Positions 10,355 to 21,959 of a stretch of DNA of 64,000 bases are shown here, in pieces. Below the pieces are notes generated by a model, which was not told where the DNA came from, made no database searches, and saw only the letters and a program-made list of their open reading frames with translations. Position numbers and translations under genes: made by a program. Position 1 is the first letter of the stretch. Each line of letters begins with the position of its first letter. The DNA is from Eutrigla gurnardus (taxonomy: Eukaryota; Chordata; Actinopteri; Perciformes; Triglidae): assembly GCA_963514095.1 (NCBI GenBank), contig OY741268.1, positions 9,909,300 to 9,973,299 of the forward strand. Direction: 5' to 3'.

Positions 10355-12216
10355 AATCTGCCTTTGATCTGACGTCAGATGTGACGGGACAATCTATATA
10401 GATATAAATTCACGTGTTGATTCAATAAGTTGCATAAATAGTGTTTGTTGTGATTATTTATTGCATTTAAATGGGCCTGGAACTGTGGAAACCTGCCTGT
10501 GAGGTTTCAGTGACGTGTGCGCACTGCGCGCCGGTCAGCCAAACTTCCACTCCGCCAGCTGTGATTCGCCTTGAATGAATGGACTTTATTTGCGCCTTGT
10601 GCCGAGAGTAGACCAGGTTGGAGCTGGCGGGGTTTCAGCGCAGTCTCTGCAAGGCTTTTTGCCACGAAACTTCCGCTACGCCAAGCTGAATCTGTGACGC
10701 CTCCCCCTGCTGCGCCGCCACACCCATCTTGGCGCAGGCGATCCACCAAACTGCCAAACTGACCGTGCGCAAGGCTGCACGGGTCGAAACTTGCATTACG
10801 CCGGCTCCGCCACCCTGCGCCAAAAAACTAGGGCCCGTGGTTTCAAGCGGGAAAAGGATGCCAGTCCCCTGAGTGAAAGTCCTATTGTTTTTACAAATCC
10901 ACAAGCCCTCGCACCTGACCCTAAGTAATATTCACACTTGAAAATCGTGAAATCTTAGTTATGTCATTATGTCGAGTTTGTTGAAAGCTCAATGCATTTC
11001 ATACAGATGCTAAAGTGTGCCTTGTGCTTCAGTATCAAAACACCAAGGGCCGCTACCCAAGCGTCAATATTTGATTCTCTCTTGAGTGAAATCTGACTGT
11101 TGGACAATCCAGTCTGTACTCTGTTTTTTGGAACTTTAAAGTGCTCCTGTCATTAAATAAATTATGTTCTTTATTCACAGCAACTTCCGTCAAGATCAAA
11201 ACATGTGGCTTTTTCATTTTCTGCTGTTTTTCATTTCTCTGGCTCTCACTACTTGATTAAGTAAAAAATAACAGAGAGGGAGAGAAAAGCAGGCTGTTTG
11301 AGAAGGTGCCGTGAATAAAGTCAGGAGCCTGAGAGGCATCACGCTGCGTCTTGTAGCAACAGTATGTAAATGAGTCATCAGACGTCCCAATCATCTTCTC
11401 CCCGAGTGGAAAAATGGGAAAATTATAAATGAACAATTCATTTCTCCTGCCTCTTACCACCTACACGGCACAGATGGTGTTTGTGAAGACATTTAGCCAC
11501 CAAAATACTTCTGCAGCAATCAGACTCTTTGAAAATCTTCCCAACTTTTTGGGAGAAGTCAAACTAAGTTCAGCTGCTGCAACAGAGACGGGAAGGACCT
11601 CGGAGTGGAAGTCTCTCCTTACCGACACTCAATCATACGTGAAACTCTGGCCTTTGTCAAACTCTGATACCTTCCCCCTGCTCTTTAGAGAAAATGACTG
11701 CTCTTAAGTATGAAAATATTTGTGTAACTGGGAAATGCAGGGAAGATTAAATGGTGGGGGTGTAATGGGTGAAACAGCAGATTGTTTGAAACGGTGTGGT
11801 CAGGACTGGGTGAAATTATACTGAGGAACGGTTAAGAAGAATGCTGATGAGGGAAACGAAAAGTCTGCACCAGTGCTGTAAACGGAGATGCTAGTTGGCC
11901 TTTTGCTGAACTTAAATGCCGACCCTTTAAATGCTAAAGGTCAGGGGAGGCCGTCTGAGCGTCTCACTACATTTTGCTCCATCTGATTGTTTAATTGGCT
12001 TTGGCACTGAATTGCTTTCTCAACGTTATTACATTTTAAATACATTTAGGTCTAAATGTAGGCCTCAAACAACGTCCTCGTTGGATTTAAGCTCTGCAGT
12101 TCAGTGTGACGCACCAAGAGGGAGGTTATGACAGCAGGCTTCTTCAATGAAGCACACAGACTTGTTTATTTTATCAATCTCTATTTATATCAACGACATT
12201 GTGCACGGGTTATGAC
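10355..12216. other. No gene recognised; GC-rich part at 10.5-10.85 kb
   Basis: The first 500 bases are GC-rich with scattered CpG and could be the inside of an old element. The rest is AT-rich with no domain in any frame. A frame at 11429-11707 is open for 92 codons without recognisable content. Confidence 0.4.
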
Positions 12217-12712
12217 TAGGGCTGGGCGATTTTTGCGGTTTAACTGATTAATTGTTTCCTACGGTTTGTGAAATGGCTGAACTGCAAAATTGCTATTTAA
12301 AAACAGTTCTAGACTCCGCAGATCTGTTTTGCTTTAAGGGACTACGTAGTAGCCTACTCTCTCAATTTCCAGAACGCGCACAAAAGTCAGCCACATAGAA
12401 TCACATTCACCGCGCCCCCGACAGACATACCATAAAAATGTCCACAAACTCAAACGTCCTTTTACAAATTAACGAAAATACTTAAGAAAGTTTGCGATCT
12501 CCGTTTGCTGCTCCTTGGTGCTATCCTATCTCTCCTCTCTCTTCCTTCTCGCGTCTTCGCAGCCCTCCACCTTAAGCCCCACCCCTCCAGGGCTCTTCTT
12601 TACCCGCGGCCAATCACAGGTGACACTGAAAGATACATACATACAGATACTTTTTGGTCAATGGCAACATGGTTGGGATGGATCCATCTCGGCGTGGCCG
12701 TGCCTGCTGCCA
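12217..12712 (+). mobile_element. hAT-type element end and interior (fragment)
   Basis: TAGGGCTGGGCGATTTTTGC at about 12218 is a typical hAT terminal sequence in fish. The interior runs to a LINE tail that starts at about 12713. The matching right end was not found, so the element appears cut off by the LINE sequence. Confidence 0.55.
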
Positions 12713-13180
12713 TGGACTACTACTGTTGATACTATCTCTTCTGTTAATGCCACCACTACTGTTAATGCTCCACCATAGTCACTTGAGCACCTGAGTCCAG
12801 CAACATCTGAAGATGTACTTCATTCACAGCATATGCGACATCATGCAATCTCAGTACCTGGCCATGGACTACTACTGTTGATACTATTGCTTTTGTTAAT
12901 ACCACCACTACTGTTAATGCTACTACTACTATACTACTACCAACACCAAATGCAGTTGGAACCCAAGGGCCTGGGCTGCACGATATTTCTGTCTAAAAGC
13001 CTATTAAGGCAGTTTTTTTCTCTCCACTGTCGCTCCACTTGCCCCTGGGTGATGTTGGGACTTTGAAATTGTATTTACTCTGAACTCTGTGAAACTCTAG
13101 TCCTGCTCAATGTGTTAAGTGTCCTGAGATGAATTCTGTTGTGATATGATACACCATAAATAAAATTGAATACATGCAGT
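12713..13180 (+). mobile_element. LINE 3' UTR copy (Rex1/L2-type tail)
   Basis: The copy contains two related runs of CCATGGACTACTACTGTTGA and (CTACT/TTAATACCACCA) repeats. It continues with GGGCTGCACGATATTTCTGT, CTCCACTGTCGCTCC, GAAACTCTAGTCCTGCTCAA, TGTCCTGAGATGAATTCTGT, and ends in ATAAATAAAATTGAA. An inverted copy lies at 17572-17980. Non-coding. The 3' terminal repeat would serve as the template end for target-primed reverse transcription. Between the two subunits (12764-12812) sits a stretch that in reverse complement matches the start of the Gypsy protease at 17.95 kb. Confidence 0.8.
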
Positions 13181-13187
13181 GAATCAA

Positions 13188-13318
13188 GCACGCGTAACGG
13201 AAACTCAGCCTCTCGGACCAAAACATCTCCCTCTCTCTCTCCTGTTTTTTATAATATCGGCATTGTTATTATGATACGCACGCACAGCGCGTGATGCGCG
13301 TGGTGGGAGCGGCGGTGC
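13188..13318 (-). repeat. Inverted-repeat arm B (pairs with 10221-10354)
   Basis: Reverse-complement copy of 10221-10354, wedged exactly between the LINE tail ending near 13180 and a 5'-truncated LINE starting near 13329. Confidence 0.92.
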
Positions 13319-13328
13319 CGCGGTATCA

Positions 13329-14560
13329 GCATTTGATACAGTCGATCATTATTTGCTCTTGAGAAAATTAGATGCAATGGGATTGGATGTTAATGCGTGT
13401 GCATGTTAAATTGTTGGCAATGCAAAATCTGATTTTTTGTCTGTTAGTGGTGGTGTACCGCAAGGGCCTGTCTTGGGTCCATTGCTTTTTACTGTTTATA
13501 TTAATGATATTATTCCTTCTTTAAATGGCTGTAATGCCCATTTTTATGCGGACGACACAGTTTTATATTGCATATCAGATTCTGTTCAGACAGCCATCAA
13601 CAACTTGCAAACTGCCTTTAATTCCTTTCAGGAATAATTTATCAAACATAAACTACTGCTTAATGCAAATAAAACAAAATACATGTTGTTTACCCGAGCC
13701 AAAAATTATGATCACAATAGTGTGCATCTTTATGCCAAAACTGGCTCAGAAATTGAAAGAGTTTGGATTACAAATATCTTAGCATCTGCCTAGATGAGGA
13801 TCTCTCATTCAAATATCATATTAATGAACTCATCTTAAAGTTGAGACAAAAAATTGGCTTTCTGTACAGAAACAAATCTTGCTTTCCAATGCTCTCAAGA
13901 AAAGTAATAATTGAAGCAGTGTTTATGTCTGTCATGGATTATGGTGATATCATCTATAGGCATGCTGCTAGCTCCACTCTGAAACGTCTAGATTCAATCT
14001 ATCATTCAGCTCTAAGATTTATCACTGGTGATAAATATGACACTCACCACTGTATTCTGTATGGAAAAGTTGGTTGGCCCTCACTTGAAAAAAGGTGCAA
14101 GAGGCACTGGTTTTTATAAGGCCCTCTTAGGTAAATTACCACTGTATGTAAAAATATGTTAGAATGGAACTCAGGCACCTACATGACCCACTCAGCTGAA
14201 TTACTGCTACTCAAAGTTCCTCGAGTCTATACGAATATTGGCCAGACTGCTTTTTGTTATGATGCCCCTAGCTCTTGGAACGCGCTACAGCACAACCTGA
14301 GATTGGACGCGCTCCTTTCATTCACAGAGTTTAGGACCTTGGTCATAGATAGCTGTGTTTCTAATTGTAACTGTTTTAGATGACTGTCTTTCTTGTTTCT
14401 TGTTATATGTATATTGTCATGTAATCACTTTCAAATGACTGTAACCACTGTAAATATTTAAATTGCCTTGTAAACTCGACGTGATTGAAAATGAGGGTAA
14501 CCTCAATGTCTCTCGAGAATAAATAAAGGTTATAATAATAATAATAACATATAAATAAAG
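13329..14560 (+). pseudogene. 5'-truncated non-LTR reverse transcriptase
   Basis: Starts inside RT motif A (AFDTVDHYLLLRKLDAMGLD) and continues through SGGVPQGPVLGPLLFTVYIND and FYADDTVLYC (YADD at about 13545). It then has the thumb region (LNANKTKYM, YKYLSICLDEDLSFK), LRQKIGFLYRNKS, VMDYGDIIYRHA, ALRFITGDKYDTHHC, and a C-terminal AFCYDAPSSWNALQ block. Frames change at about 13637, 13763 and 14119-14156. The 3' end has a polyadenylation-like AATAAATAAAGG followed by (ATA)n. This enzyme copies LINE RNA at a nicked target. This copy is inactive because of at least three frame breaks and 5' loss. Superfamily: CR1/L2/Rex1/Jockey-like; clade not resolved. Confidence 0.85.
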
Positions 14561-14703
14561 TTTGAGTTGAGTTTGAGAACAAGTTGTTCTTCTAAACTAT
14601 TGTGATTACAGCACAAATGTGAAACTACATTCTTCTGCATGCAGAAGGCATGCTGTCACTTAGGATTTAATTTTGTACTTTTTTTTCTGACATGTGAACA
14701 CAG

Positions 14704-16367
14704 CAGAGATGGGAGTAAGTCACACATATGCAAGTCTCAAGCAAGTCCCAAGTCATTTTTGTGAGAGTCGAGTCAAGTCAAGTCAGAGCTTAGGTCAAGC
14801 AAGTCACAAGTCAAGTCATAGAAATATAATAAGCTGGAAGACAACCATCTTAAAACTTTAAGAGACTGCAGCCTAAGTTTTATGTAGCCCTCCTTTGCAC
14901 AAAAGGGCTAACAAATAGAGGAAGGGGATATAAGGCTAAAGAATAATTATAAATACTCACTAGGACCAGCAGGATCAGAATTATTTTGGAACGAGTACAG
15001 GGCCAGGTGTACCAAACAATAATTAACAGACAGAGTCAACACAGTAGTTTATCTTGGGAAGGGCAGCAAACCACTTCCTTTTATTTACAACAAACGTTAG
15101 ATTAAAAAGAATGGTGAAGTTAGCTAGAGACATTTCTTAATTTTCTTGGATGTGTCGGATATTTTTGCGCTGCACACGGCAAATTGTTTCTTTTGTTGAG
15201 TTGAACATCTTTAAATCCAAATTTTATAATTTTGGGAACACTGGCCGTGACACTGTCGAAAGTGGGGGTGCAAAAAAAAAAAAAAAAAAAAAACTCACAC
15301 CTGATAGCCTAACTATAGCAGGGCTATTCAATTCGTTTTGAATGAGGGCCGGTTGATGAAAATGAAAAATATGGCTGGAAAATGATGAGCATCACATTAA
15401 TAGCTACAGATACTGTAAAACGCTACGACATATGAGTGCATATATTGTCTTATTTTATCAAGTAAAATATAAGTTAAAAGGTTTACTCAACAGTTTAATA
15501 GTTCATAGAAATTCAGGTAGAAATAGGTTAGCTCAGAGTTCCACAGCTTATCAAAAACAATCCTTATTTGATGTTGTTTTGAAGGAGCGCCGTCTCTGCG
15601 AGTAAACACTAGACCTGCATCAGCGCATGTGAGCACGAGCACAGCGGATTTTGGACGGAGACACAGCCGCATTTTACCGGTCCGGTTCCGCTCACACCGC
15701 GAGTCTGACGAGTGCAACAGCTTATCAAAATACAATGTCAACTTTTCAAAGTAGAAAGCGACATTGTGGTGGTTCAACGAGGCGGAACGGTCATCAGAAC
15801 AACATCAAGCGTGTAAAGTACATGAAGAAGAACGTAGCGGGGGCGCGTGGTGAGGATTGTTGTGGCCGCTCGTCTTACGGAGCAAGTCTACACTGCTGCG
15901 CGGAGATGAGAGAGGGCAGCTCATAGCGGCTACTATATGGCCAGCATTTTTTTATGTTTTCTCCACTGAAAGGGCCAGTAAATTACTTCGCGGGCCGGAT
16001 TCCTGTGAAAAGTGGCACCGGTGCTTCCGGCGCGCCTGCTGTAACAGCAGCGGAACTGGTAGCAGCGCCTCCTTCCATGCTTCAAACCCCGGCCGCTCTA
16101 CTGTTAGATGGGCGGGCGCATCACATAGTAGATAGATTACCGGTTGCCAGGTTCGGCCACATGCAACAGGAAACATCAAATCGAAAATATTTTTTTTATT
16201 ATTATTCACCAATTAACCAAGACAGCAATGACTTGTCGAGTCATTTCATGCAAGTCTAAGTCAAGTCAAGTCTTTTCTCACTGTTGATCAAGCAAGTCAC
16301 AAGTCCTCAATCTGGCAACTTAAGTCTGACTCGAGTCAAGTCACTAGACTCGAGTCCCCCATCTCTG
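14704..16367. mobile_element. Complete hAT-like element with perfect 8-bp TSD
   Basis: Ends CAGAGATGGG (14704-14713) and CCCATCTCTG (16358-16367) are perfect inverted repeats, flanked by GAACACAG at 14696-14703 and 16368-16375, an exact 8-bp direct repeat. Both subterminal regions (about 14725-14820 and 16235-16350) are packed with CAAGTC/GAGTC repeats, which in such elements can serve as transposase-binding arrays (inference). No transposase is encoded. The interior holds an A-tract (15272-15293) and a separate element from about 15318. Non-autonomous. Confidence 0.88.
15318..15960 (-). mobile_element. Nested hAT-like fragment related to the 8.2 kb element
   Basis: Begins CAGGGCTATTCAATTCG and shares, in reverse orientation, 15350-15430 with 9365-9285 and about 15590-15940 with 8690-8310. 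A central part of the 8.2 kb element is missing here. One open frame (15651-15926) shows no recognisable transposase domain. The right boundary is uncertain; CGGGCCGG sequence near 15990 may still belong to it. Confidence 0.6.
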
Positions 16368-16375
16368 GAACACAG

Positions 16376-17041
16376 ACAAAACAAAAAATAGATTTCTTAA
16401 AGATATCCTGGGTTTTATTTATTATGCAAGCATTGTCCAACCTTGTAAAAATGGCCTTTCTATGATTGGGTTACTGTTGTCTTGTGAACTTTGCTCTCCC
16501 TTTACCCGACAATATACAAACATTGCATGGTTCTTCCAATCAGAGGCTGAAAATATTCTCTTGTATTCCCCATCTGTTCACCTCTTCACTTGTAATTGCT
16601 GGGAGTAGATCTGGGAATTTATGCATATTCTAGGACATATAAATTCTGCATCATTTGCATCCTATTGATGTTGAGACAAGCTCTTTAGTGTGGTTATAAT
16701 TATAGGAATGTTTTAGTTGGTGGGTCTGAAAAAACTAGAAAATAAATAAAATGTCAGCATTCATCATTGAGACCTGCTTATTTTGGTGCATTCAGCTGTA
16801 AGTGCAACAACTTTAGTGGCACACGGACATATCTGAATCCGAGCACTTTGGTCTATAATTTATTCTCCAGGGAAATCTCAGGACAGTCGGTCAGCGAGTA
16901 TGAGATTTTGAAGCCGCTGATGCTAAACCATCATGCTAACTGTTTTTTCCTGTATAATCCAAATAACAATTATGTTTGATGATTCAAACTCTTTAAATCA
17001 AAATATCTGTAGTAAGTCTTAATTAATAATGCTTACTAACC

Positions 17042-17042
<1 letters not shown>
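16376..17042. other. No gene recognised
   Basis: AT-rich DNA without a recognisable domain or repeat. Confidence 0.45.

Positions 17043-17078
<36 letters not shown>
17043..17078. repeat. (TA)n microsatellite
   Basis: About 17 TA repeats. Confidence 0.97.
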
Positions 17079-17570
17079 TAATATGATATATTACTTACGT
17101 TAAGTTATGTATTCGGAGTGATGTTTCTTCTTGCACTTTTTTTATGCTTAGTCATCATTACAATGCTATGTTGACGCCGCCACACTGTTAGCTAATGTTG
17201 CTAAATTAGCACCCCTAACCACAGATACCTTTAGTAACGGTTGTGTTCACTTACAATGTAGATTCCATATTATACAACTAGGTGGTGCTAAGAGTAAGTC
17301 CATTGTAGTCATTACACAGGAAGTTACTGGGGACTTGTTCTGAGACCTGCATGTGAATGGAGAATGTGTCATGCTGCTCTGATTAAACATCCATTACCAT
17401 CCTTCTTGATATTCAGTTCTTGGACATCCAAACTTTACAGTAACACTAGCTTATTCATGTCATTCAATACAAGAAAGATCCAGCCTCACTATATTCCTGG
17501 AAAAGGTTGATGCAATACGCATTTGTTTGCACATTTTAAAATAAACGTGTTATAATTAAACATGCCTTTC
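17079..17570. other. No gene recognised
   Basis: No coding or repeat signal was recognised. Confidence 0.4.
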
Positions 17571-17571
17571 A

Positions 17572-17980
17572 ATTCAATTCAATTTTATTTATAGTGTCAT
17601 ATCACAACAGAAGTTATCTCAGGACACTTAACACATTGAGAAGGACTAGAATACGCTCATGACTTTCAGAGTTAATACAATTTCAAAGTCCCAACATCAC
17701 CCAGGGGCAAGCATTACAGCGACAGTGGAGAGAAAAAACTGCCTGAATAGGCTTTTAGGCAGAAATCTTGTGCAGCCCAGGCCCTTGGGTTCCAACTGCA
17801 TTTGGTGTTCGTATTAGTATAGTAGTAGTAGCATTAACAGTAGTGGTGGTATTAACAAAAGCAATAGTATCAACAGTAGTAGTCCATGGCCAGGTACTGA
17901 GATTGCATGATGTTGCATATGCTGTGAATGAAGTACACCTTCAGATTGCTGGACTCAGGTGCTCAAGTGACTATGGTGGA
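17572..17980 (-). mobile_element. LINE 3' UTR copy (same family as 12.7 kb), inverted
   Basis: Reverse orientation copy of the tail at 12713-13180. It begins (ATTCA)n TTTTATTTATAG, then TCTCAGGACACTTAACACAT, AGCGACAGTGGAGAG, AGGCCCTTGGGTTCCAACTG and GTAGTAGTAGCATTAACAG, to AGTCCATGGCCAGGTACTGA. It runs into the Gypsy protease sequence without a sharp boundary, because the last 40 or so bases (17940-17980) are common to both families here. Confidence 0.8.
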
Positions 17981-19205
17981 GAAAGAATGGATGGAAAATC
18001 TACTTCCCAACGTCCCAATTCAACCACTGGAAACACTCCTTGCTGACCTGCCCTTGGACAGTACTGCAGCTAATGGCACACCTGTCCCCTTTGAAGGTTG
18101 GGCAGAAGTCCAGCTCTGTAGTGAGAACTATGGACATGTCAGCATTCAAATACTGGCATTAGTCAGCCAGGAAAGTCTTAATTGTCCCTTAGGTAGCAAT
18201 GTCATTGTGGAGATAATTAAAACATACCCAGGACAGAGAGGTGAAGCTGACTTTTCTGCTTTATTGAAAGCAGCTTTAAGCATCAGTGACAGTACAGTGG
18301 AAACCCTTGTTTCTACTCTCCAGATTTTGACCCCTGATGAGACATCTCCAGAGTGTAGTGTAAAAACAGGAAGGAGAGGTGTTAATATTCCTGTAGGACA
18401 AATTTGCAACATAAAGTGCAGAGTCAGGGAATGGCCACAGGGAGGGACAATGCTTTTTCAGCCAGATTTATTGAGTAACTGTCCCGAGGGATTAGAGTTG
18501 TTTCCAGCGTTGGTAGATGTTCCAGGAGGGCCTACACAAGTTGTTAAATTCCCCATTCAGAACACCACTAAACACGATGTTTACCTCAAAATGAGAACTG
18601 TTTTAGGCACGTTATGAGGAAGTTACTGAGATCAGACCAGTTAAGTCATCTACCGATGGTTCCAAACCAGCACCCCATCCCACATTAAACAGATGTTCAG
18701 CTCAGTTAAACACTGAAAGGGAGAATGAAAGAAATGACAAACCTAAGACACAGGACATGACAAAACAGAAGAGATAGTTCTGACATCGGTTGCATCCCAA
18801 GCCTGCAAATAAAAATCCATCTAAAAGGACGAAACACCAGTTCTGTGTGTTGATTTCCAAGGATTGAACCGCAAAACTGTCCCAGATCGGCATCCTCTTC
18901 CACGCATCCAAGATCTGCTGGATAACCTGGGAGATCTTGATCAGGGCAATGCCTATCACCAGGGCTTTGTTGAGAGTTCCAGACCCATGACAGCTTTCAG
19001 TACGACCTGGGGACTGTACAAGTGGATTCATGTTTTGTTATGTTAACCAGTCCACCCATATTAGCCTACCCAAACTTTGAGTTACCCTGCGTCCTTCACA
19101 CGGATGCATCAAATGAAGGCCTTGGTGCAATGCTCTATTAACAACAAGGAGATAAGTTCGGTGTCATCGCTTTTGGCTCCAGAACACTCACGCAAGCATT
19201 TCTCT
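17940..19205 (+). pseudogene. Ty3/Gypsy retrotransposon pol remnant (protease, RT, RNase H pieces)
   Basis: A long open frame (to 18617) starts with the retropepsin signature LLDSGAQVT (catalytic D at 17952). It continues through the AANGTPVPFEGWAEV block and a PLGSNVI segment, as in fish Gypsy polyproteins. After a stop, 18864-19030 reads as reverse transcriptase fingers and palm (TVPDRHPLPRIQDLL, then TAFSTTWGLYKW). It then jumps directly to the connection/RNase H start (PILAYPNFELPCVLHTDASN, with an in-frame stop before QQGDKF) at 19050-19200. The RT catalytic FADD region is deleted. No LTRs, gag or integrase were found. In life such a protein cleaves gag-pol and reverse-transcribes the element RNA; this copy cannot. 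Confidence 0.87.
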
Positions 19206-20495
19206 GAGTAGGCTAACTGTATTGGAGACAAAAGGAAAAAAACACGGTCATGAAGTGAGCCAAATACAATTGGACATGATTGAATGTATTGTGGCTAAAA
19301 GGAACTACTGTAGCTCTACTGTCAGTGAATCCTACATTTGCGTTAACTGATCAGTTTTTGAACAGAATGTTGATGTGAAAATCAACAATCAACTTCATGC
19401 TCTTTGTGTCTCAATGTCATGTTTTTTTTCTAGTCTTTAAATGGACCTAATTTTATCATGGCATGTCATTTTCATTATTTTTTTAATTTGCTTGTTTACT
19501 AAACATACATACATGCAAGCACAAAATTACATATTACATGAATTAATAATAAGAGCTATAAAAGCCATTTGGGGACAACATAAAACTGAAAAATGATAAT
19601 CCCTGAGGTTATCTTAAACCTTTGTCAAAATAGGGTACTTTGTTTTTATATTAAGTAAAGGAAAGTGTAATACGATTATTACAGGGCACCTAACTAAATA
19701 AATGATTTATTTGTTGCAGAATATCACATTTCAATGCAATTTAGCAATGATCTTCTATAATGAAAAAACAGACCATAGGCTGTCGTAATTGACCCATCAG
19801 AATCAGGTATTCATCATAAATTAATGTTATTTATATATTTAATTTCCAGCTCTTGCTACTTTTTTTACTTTGCTTCATTTTATCCCAGCTGTCTCAAGTC
19901 AAATGAAACACACATAGGCTGGCGCAAAAAATAAAAAAAAAGAAGCTTTTTCTTTCTAATCATCACACAGCTGTCAGATATATTCCCTCACTTTGTAGTT
20001 TACTACAACTAAACGTCCACCAGCTACTGAATTCACTAATGGGAAACATAAGACAGCTTCCTCCCAGCAACAAGCAGCAGCAGGGAACCACTGAGCTCTT
20101 TTAAATCCCTTGTTTCGGCTCAGAGGCTCACATTAAACAGCTAATTATGTTTGTTAGCAGGAGCCCTCTAAGCAGTCACAACACTCACACACCTAAGCAG
20201 ACACAAGCATACAAACACACACAATGGTATGTGTACAAACTCAAGTTGGGATCAGATGCATAGCAGATACACCAATAGATGCACAAATAGACAAGCAAGT
20301 GTTCAAGAGACTTAATCGTTACCAAGATCACTAGAGCTGGAGTTGGTTGTTAAGCCAAGGGCTTTTAGCTGTAGCCTTTACACGGCAAGTGTGTTGACTT
20401 GATCCCCCTCAAATTTTGTCAGAGAAGCCTCAAGATGTTCTGGTACTTACTGTTGAAGATTGGGAGGATGCCTTGAACGTTGGTACCGTGGCGAT
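19206..20495. other. No gene recognised
   Basis: AT-rich, no domain in any frame, no repeat family recognised. Scattered A- and T-runs only. Confidence 0.45.
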
Positions 20496-21225
20496 TAGGG
20501 GTGTGCATTGGCACTGCCCTCACAATTCGATTGGATTACGATTCACGAGGTAACGATTCGATTAAATTCGATTCTACGATGCATTGCGATGCATCAAATT
20601 TCTACTGCACACAACAAGGCAAATTTTTCATCAGTCATGAGGCAATACAAGCAGTCAGATATTGAATAACAGATTGTATTGGCTGCTATGTGTGTATTAT
20701 CACTCTCCTTTGACATAAATGTCATTAAATAAAATAAAATTGAATGGTAGAGGGTATTGAATATGGCATTTTCAAACCTGAAAAAGAAAACATAAATCAC
20801 TGCTTTCAGTGCTTTGAATGAGAAATGTTTCTCTTCTCTGCTTTAGAACCATTTGAAATAAATAGAGCAATAACAGCCAACTTTTTCCAGCAGTAACCAC
20901 AAGTGTTTGATTTTAGTGTGGCAGGTTTGACACACCGCATAAGTCTTGTCTAGTTTCCCATTAACTTCGGAGCATCCGAAATGTGTCCAGATGTCCGCTT
21001 TCCAAGCATTGGGTGCGTTTTTAAAGTCGCAGTCAGCAACATTTGTTTGATCATATTCACTGAAACCGACACTATGCTCGGGTAGAATAACATAAATCAT
21101 CCGGTTTTAGAAAAAAAACGCGCCTCTACATGCACGTAGAGCCAGTTGTTTGTTTTGCAAAAATCCACCACGCCCGTATCATCCTGTCCACTCAGCATCC
21201 AGCAACGGAGTGGTGGCCAGGTAGG
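20496..21225 (-). mobile_element. hAT-type element with BED zinc-finger remnant
   Basis: The left edge TAGGGGTGTGCATTGGCACT (20496-20515) followed by ATTCGATT/ACGATTC repeats is a typical fish hAT terminus. On the minus strand at 20843-21100 an 85-codon frame contains WKADIWTHFGC...VCQTCHTKIKH, matching the first half of a BED finger (W.HFG, C-x2-C) at the N-terminus of hAT transposases. The finger's histidines are lost to a frameshift. The catalytic domain is deleted between about 20600 and 20850. No clear right inverted repeat was found; the end is set where homology-like GC-rich leader sequence stops. Confidence 0.68.
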
Positions 21226-21441
21226 CGGCCGTGGCACTACCGACTTGCGTGTATGTGTGAGGACCTGTTGAATACTGTGTGCATTTTTAATTATGCAGTG
21301 TAATTTATATAGGGTTAAAAGTGATGAAATATACAGTGATAGTGGAAAACAATTCTCCTAAATTGTGTACACGTAATGTTTGAATGTGTGTGTCTGTATG
21401 GGACAGATGTGTTTGTTTTGTATGATTTAGTACGTGAGTGT

Positions 21442-21451
21442 GAGTGTGTGT

Positions 21452-21487
<36 letters not shown>
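21442..21487. repeat. (TG)n microsatellite
   Basis: Mostly uninterrupted TG repeat directly before the coding fragment at 21500. Confidence 0.96.
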
Positions 21488-21499
21488 CACACAATAAGA

Positions 21500-21871
21500 A
21501 TGCCTGAACACCGCCTGCCCCGCCAAGTCCTCTACAGCGAGCTACTGGGCGCAAAGCGCTCCGCTGGAGGGCAGAAGCGGCGCTTCACAGACTACACAAG
21601 GGACCTCCTCAAGCGAGCGAACATCCCCCTCACACAACTGGAACCCCTGGCCACAAACAGATCTGCCTGGCAGGGAACCTGTGCCGCGGCAGTTCACCAA
21701 ATACACAACAGGAACCAGGACAGAATATCTGAGCGGCGCACCCAGCGACACCGGCGGGAGGCTGGCATCCCCCTGGCGTCTGGCTTCCCATGCACCATCT
21801 GCGGGCGAGTGTGCGGCTCAAAAATTGGGCTCTACGCCCACGAAAAGTGGCACCAGCGGCAACGTCGCTGA
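21500..21871 (+). pseudogene. LINE ORF2 C-terminal fragment with C2H2 finger
   Basis: A 123-codon frame, intact to its stop, reads as the C-terminal tail of a non-LTR retrotransposon polyprotein: HRLPRQVLYSEL, then GAKRSAGGQKRRFTDYTRDLL, a NRSAWQG block, an arginine-rich helix, and a classical C2H2 finger, CTICGRVCGSKIGLYAHEKWH (C-x2-C-x12-H-x3-H, residues about 97-117). The 'LP.Q.LY.EL..G.R..GGQ..R..D' layout with a terminal finger is typical of these LINE tails. The reverse transcriptase upstream is absent: the preceding DNA is a (TG)n tract. The frame also ends just before a TG-rich tract, so the fragment is bracketed by microsatellites. Clade not resolved. Confidence 0.72.
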
Positions 21872-21959
21872 CCCCTCCCCCACCCCCAACCCCATCCCTG
21901 GAGCAAGAGTCGTCATCGGGAACGATGGACAGCCAAAAGAGTGTGTGTGAGTGTGTGTG

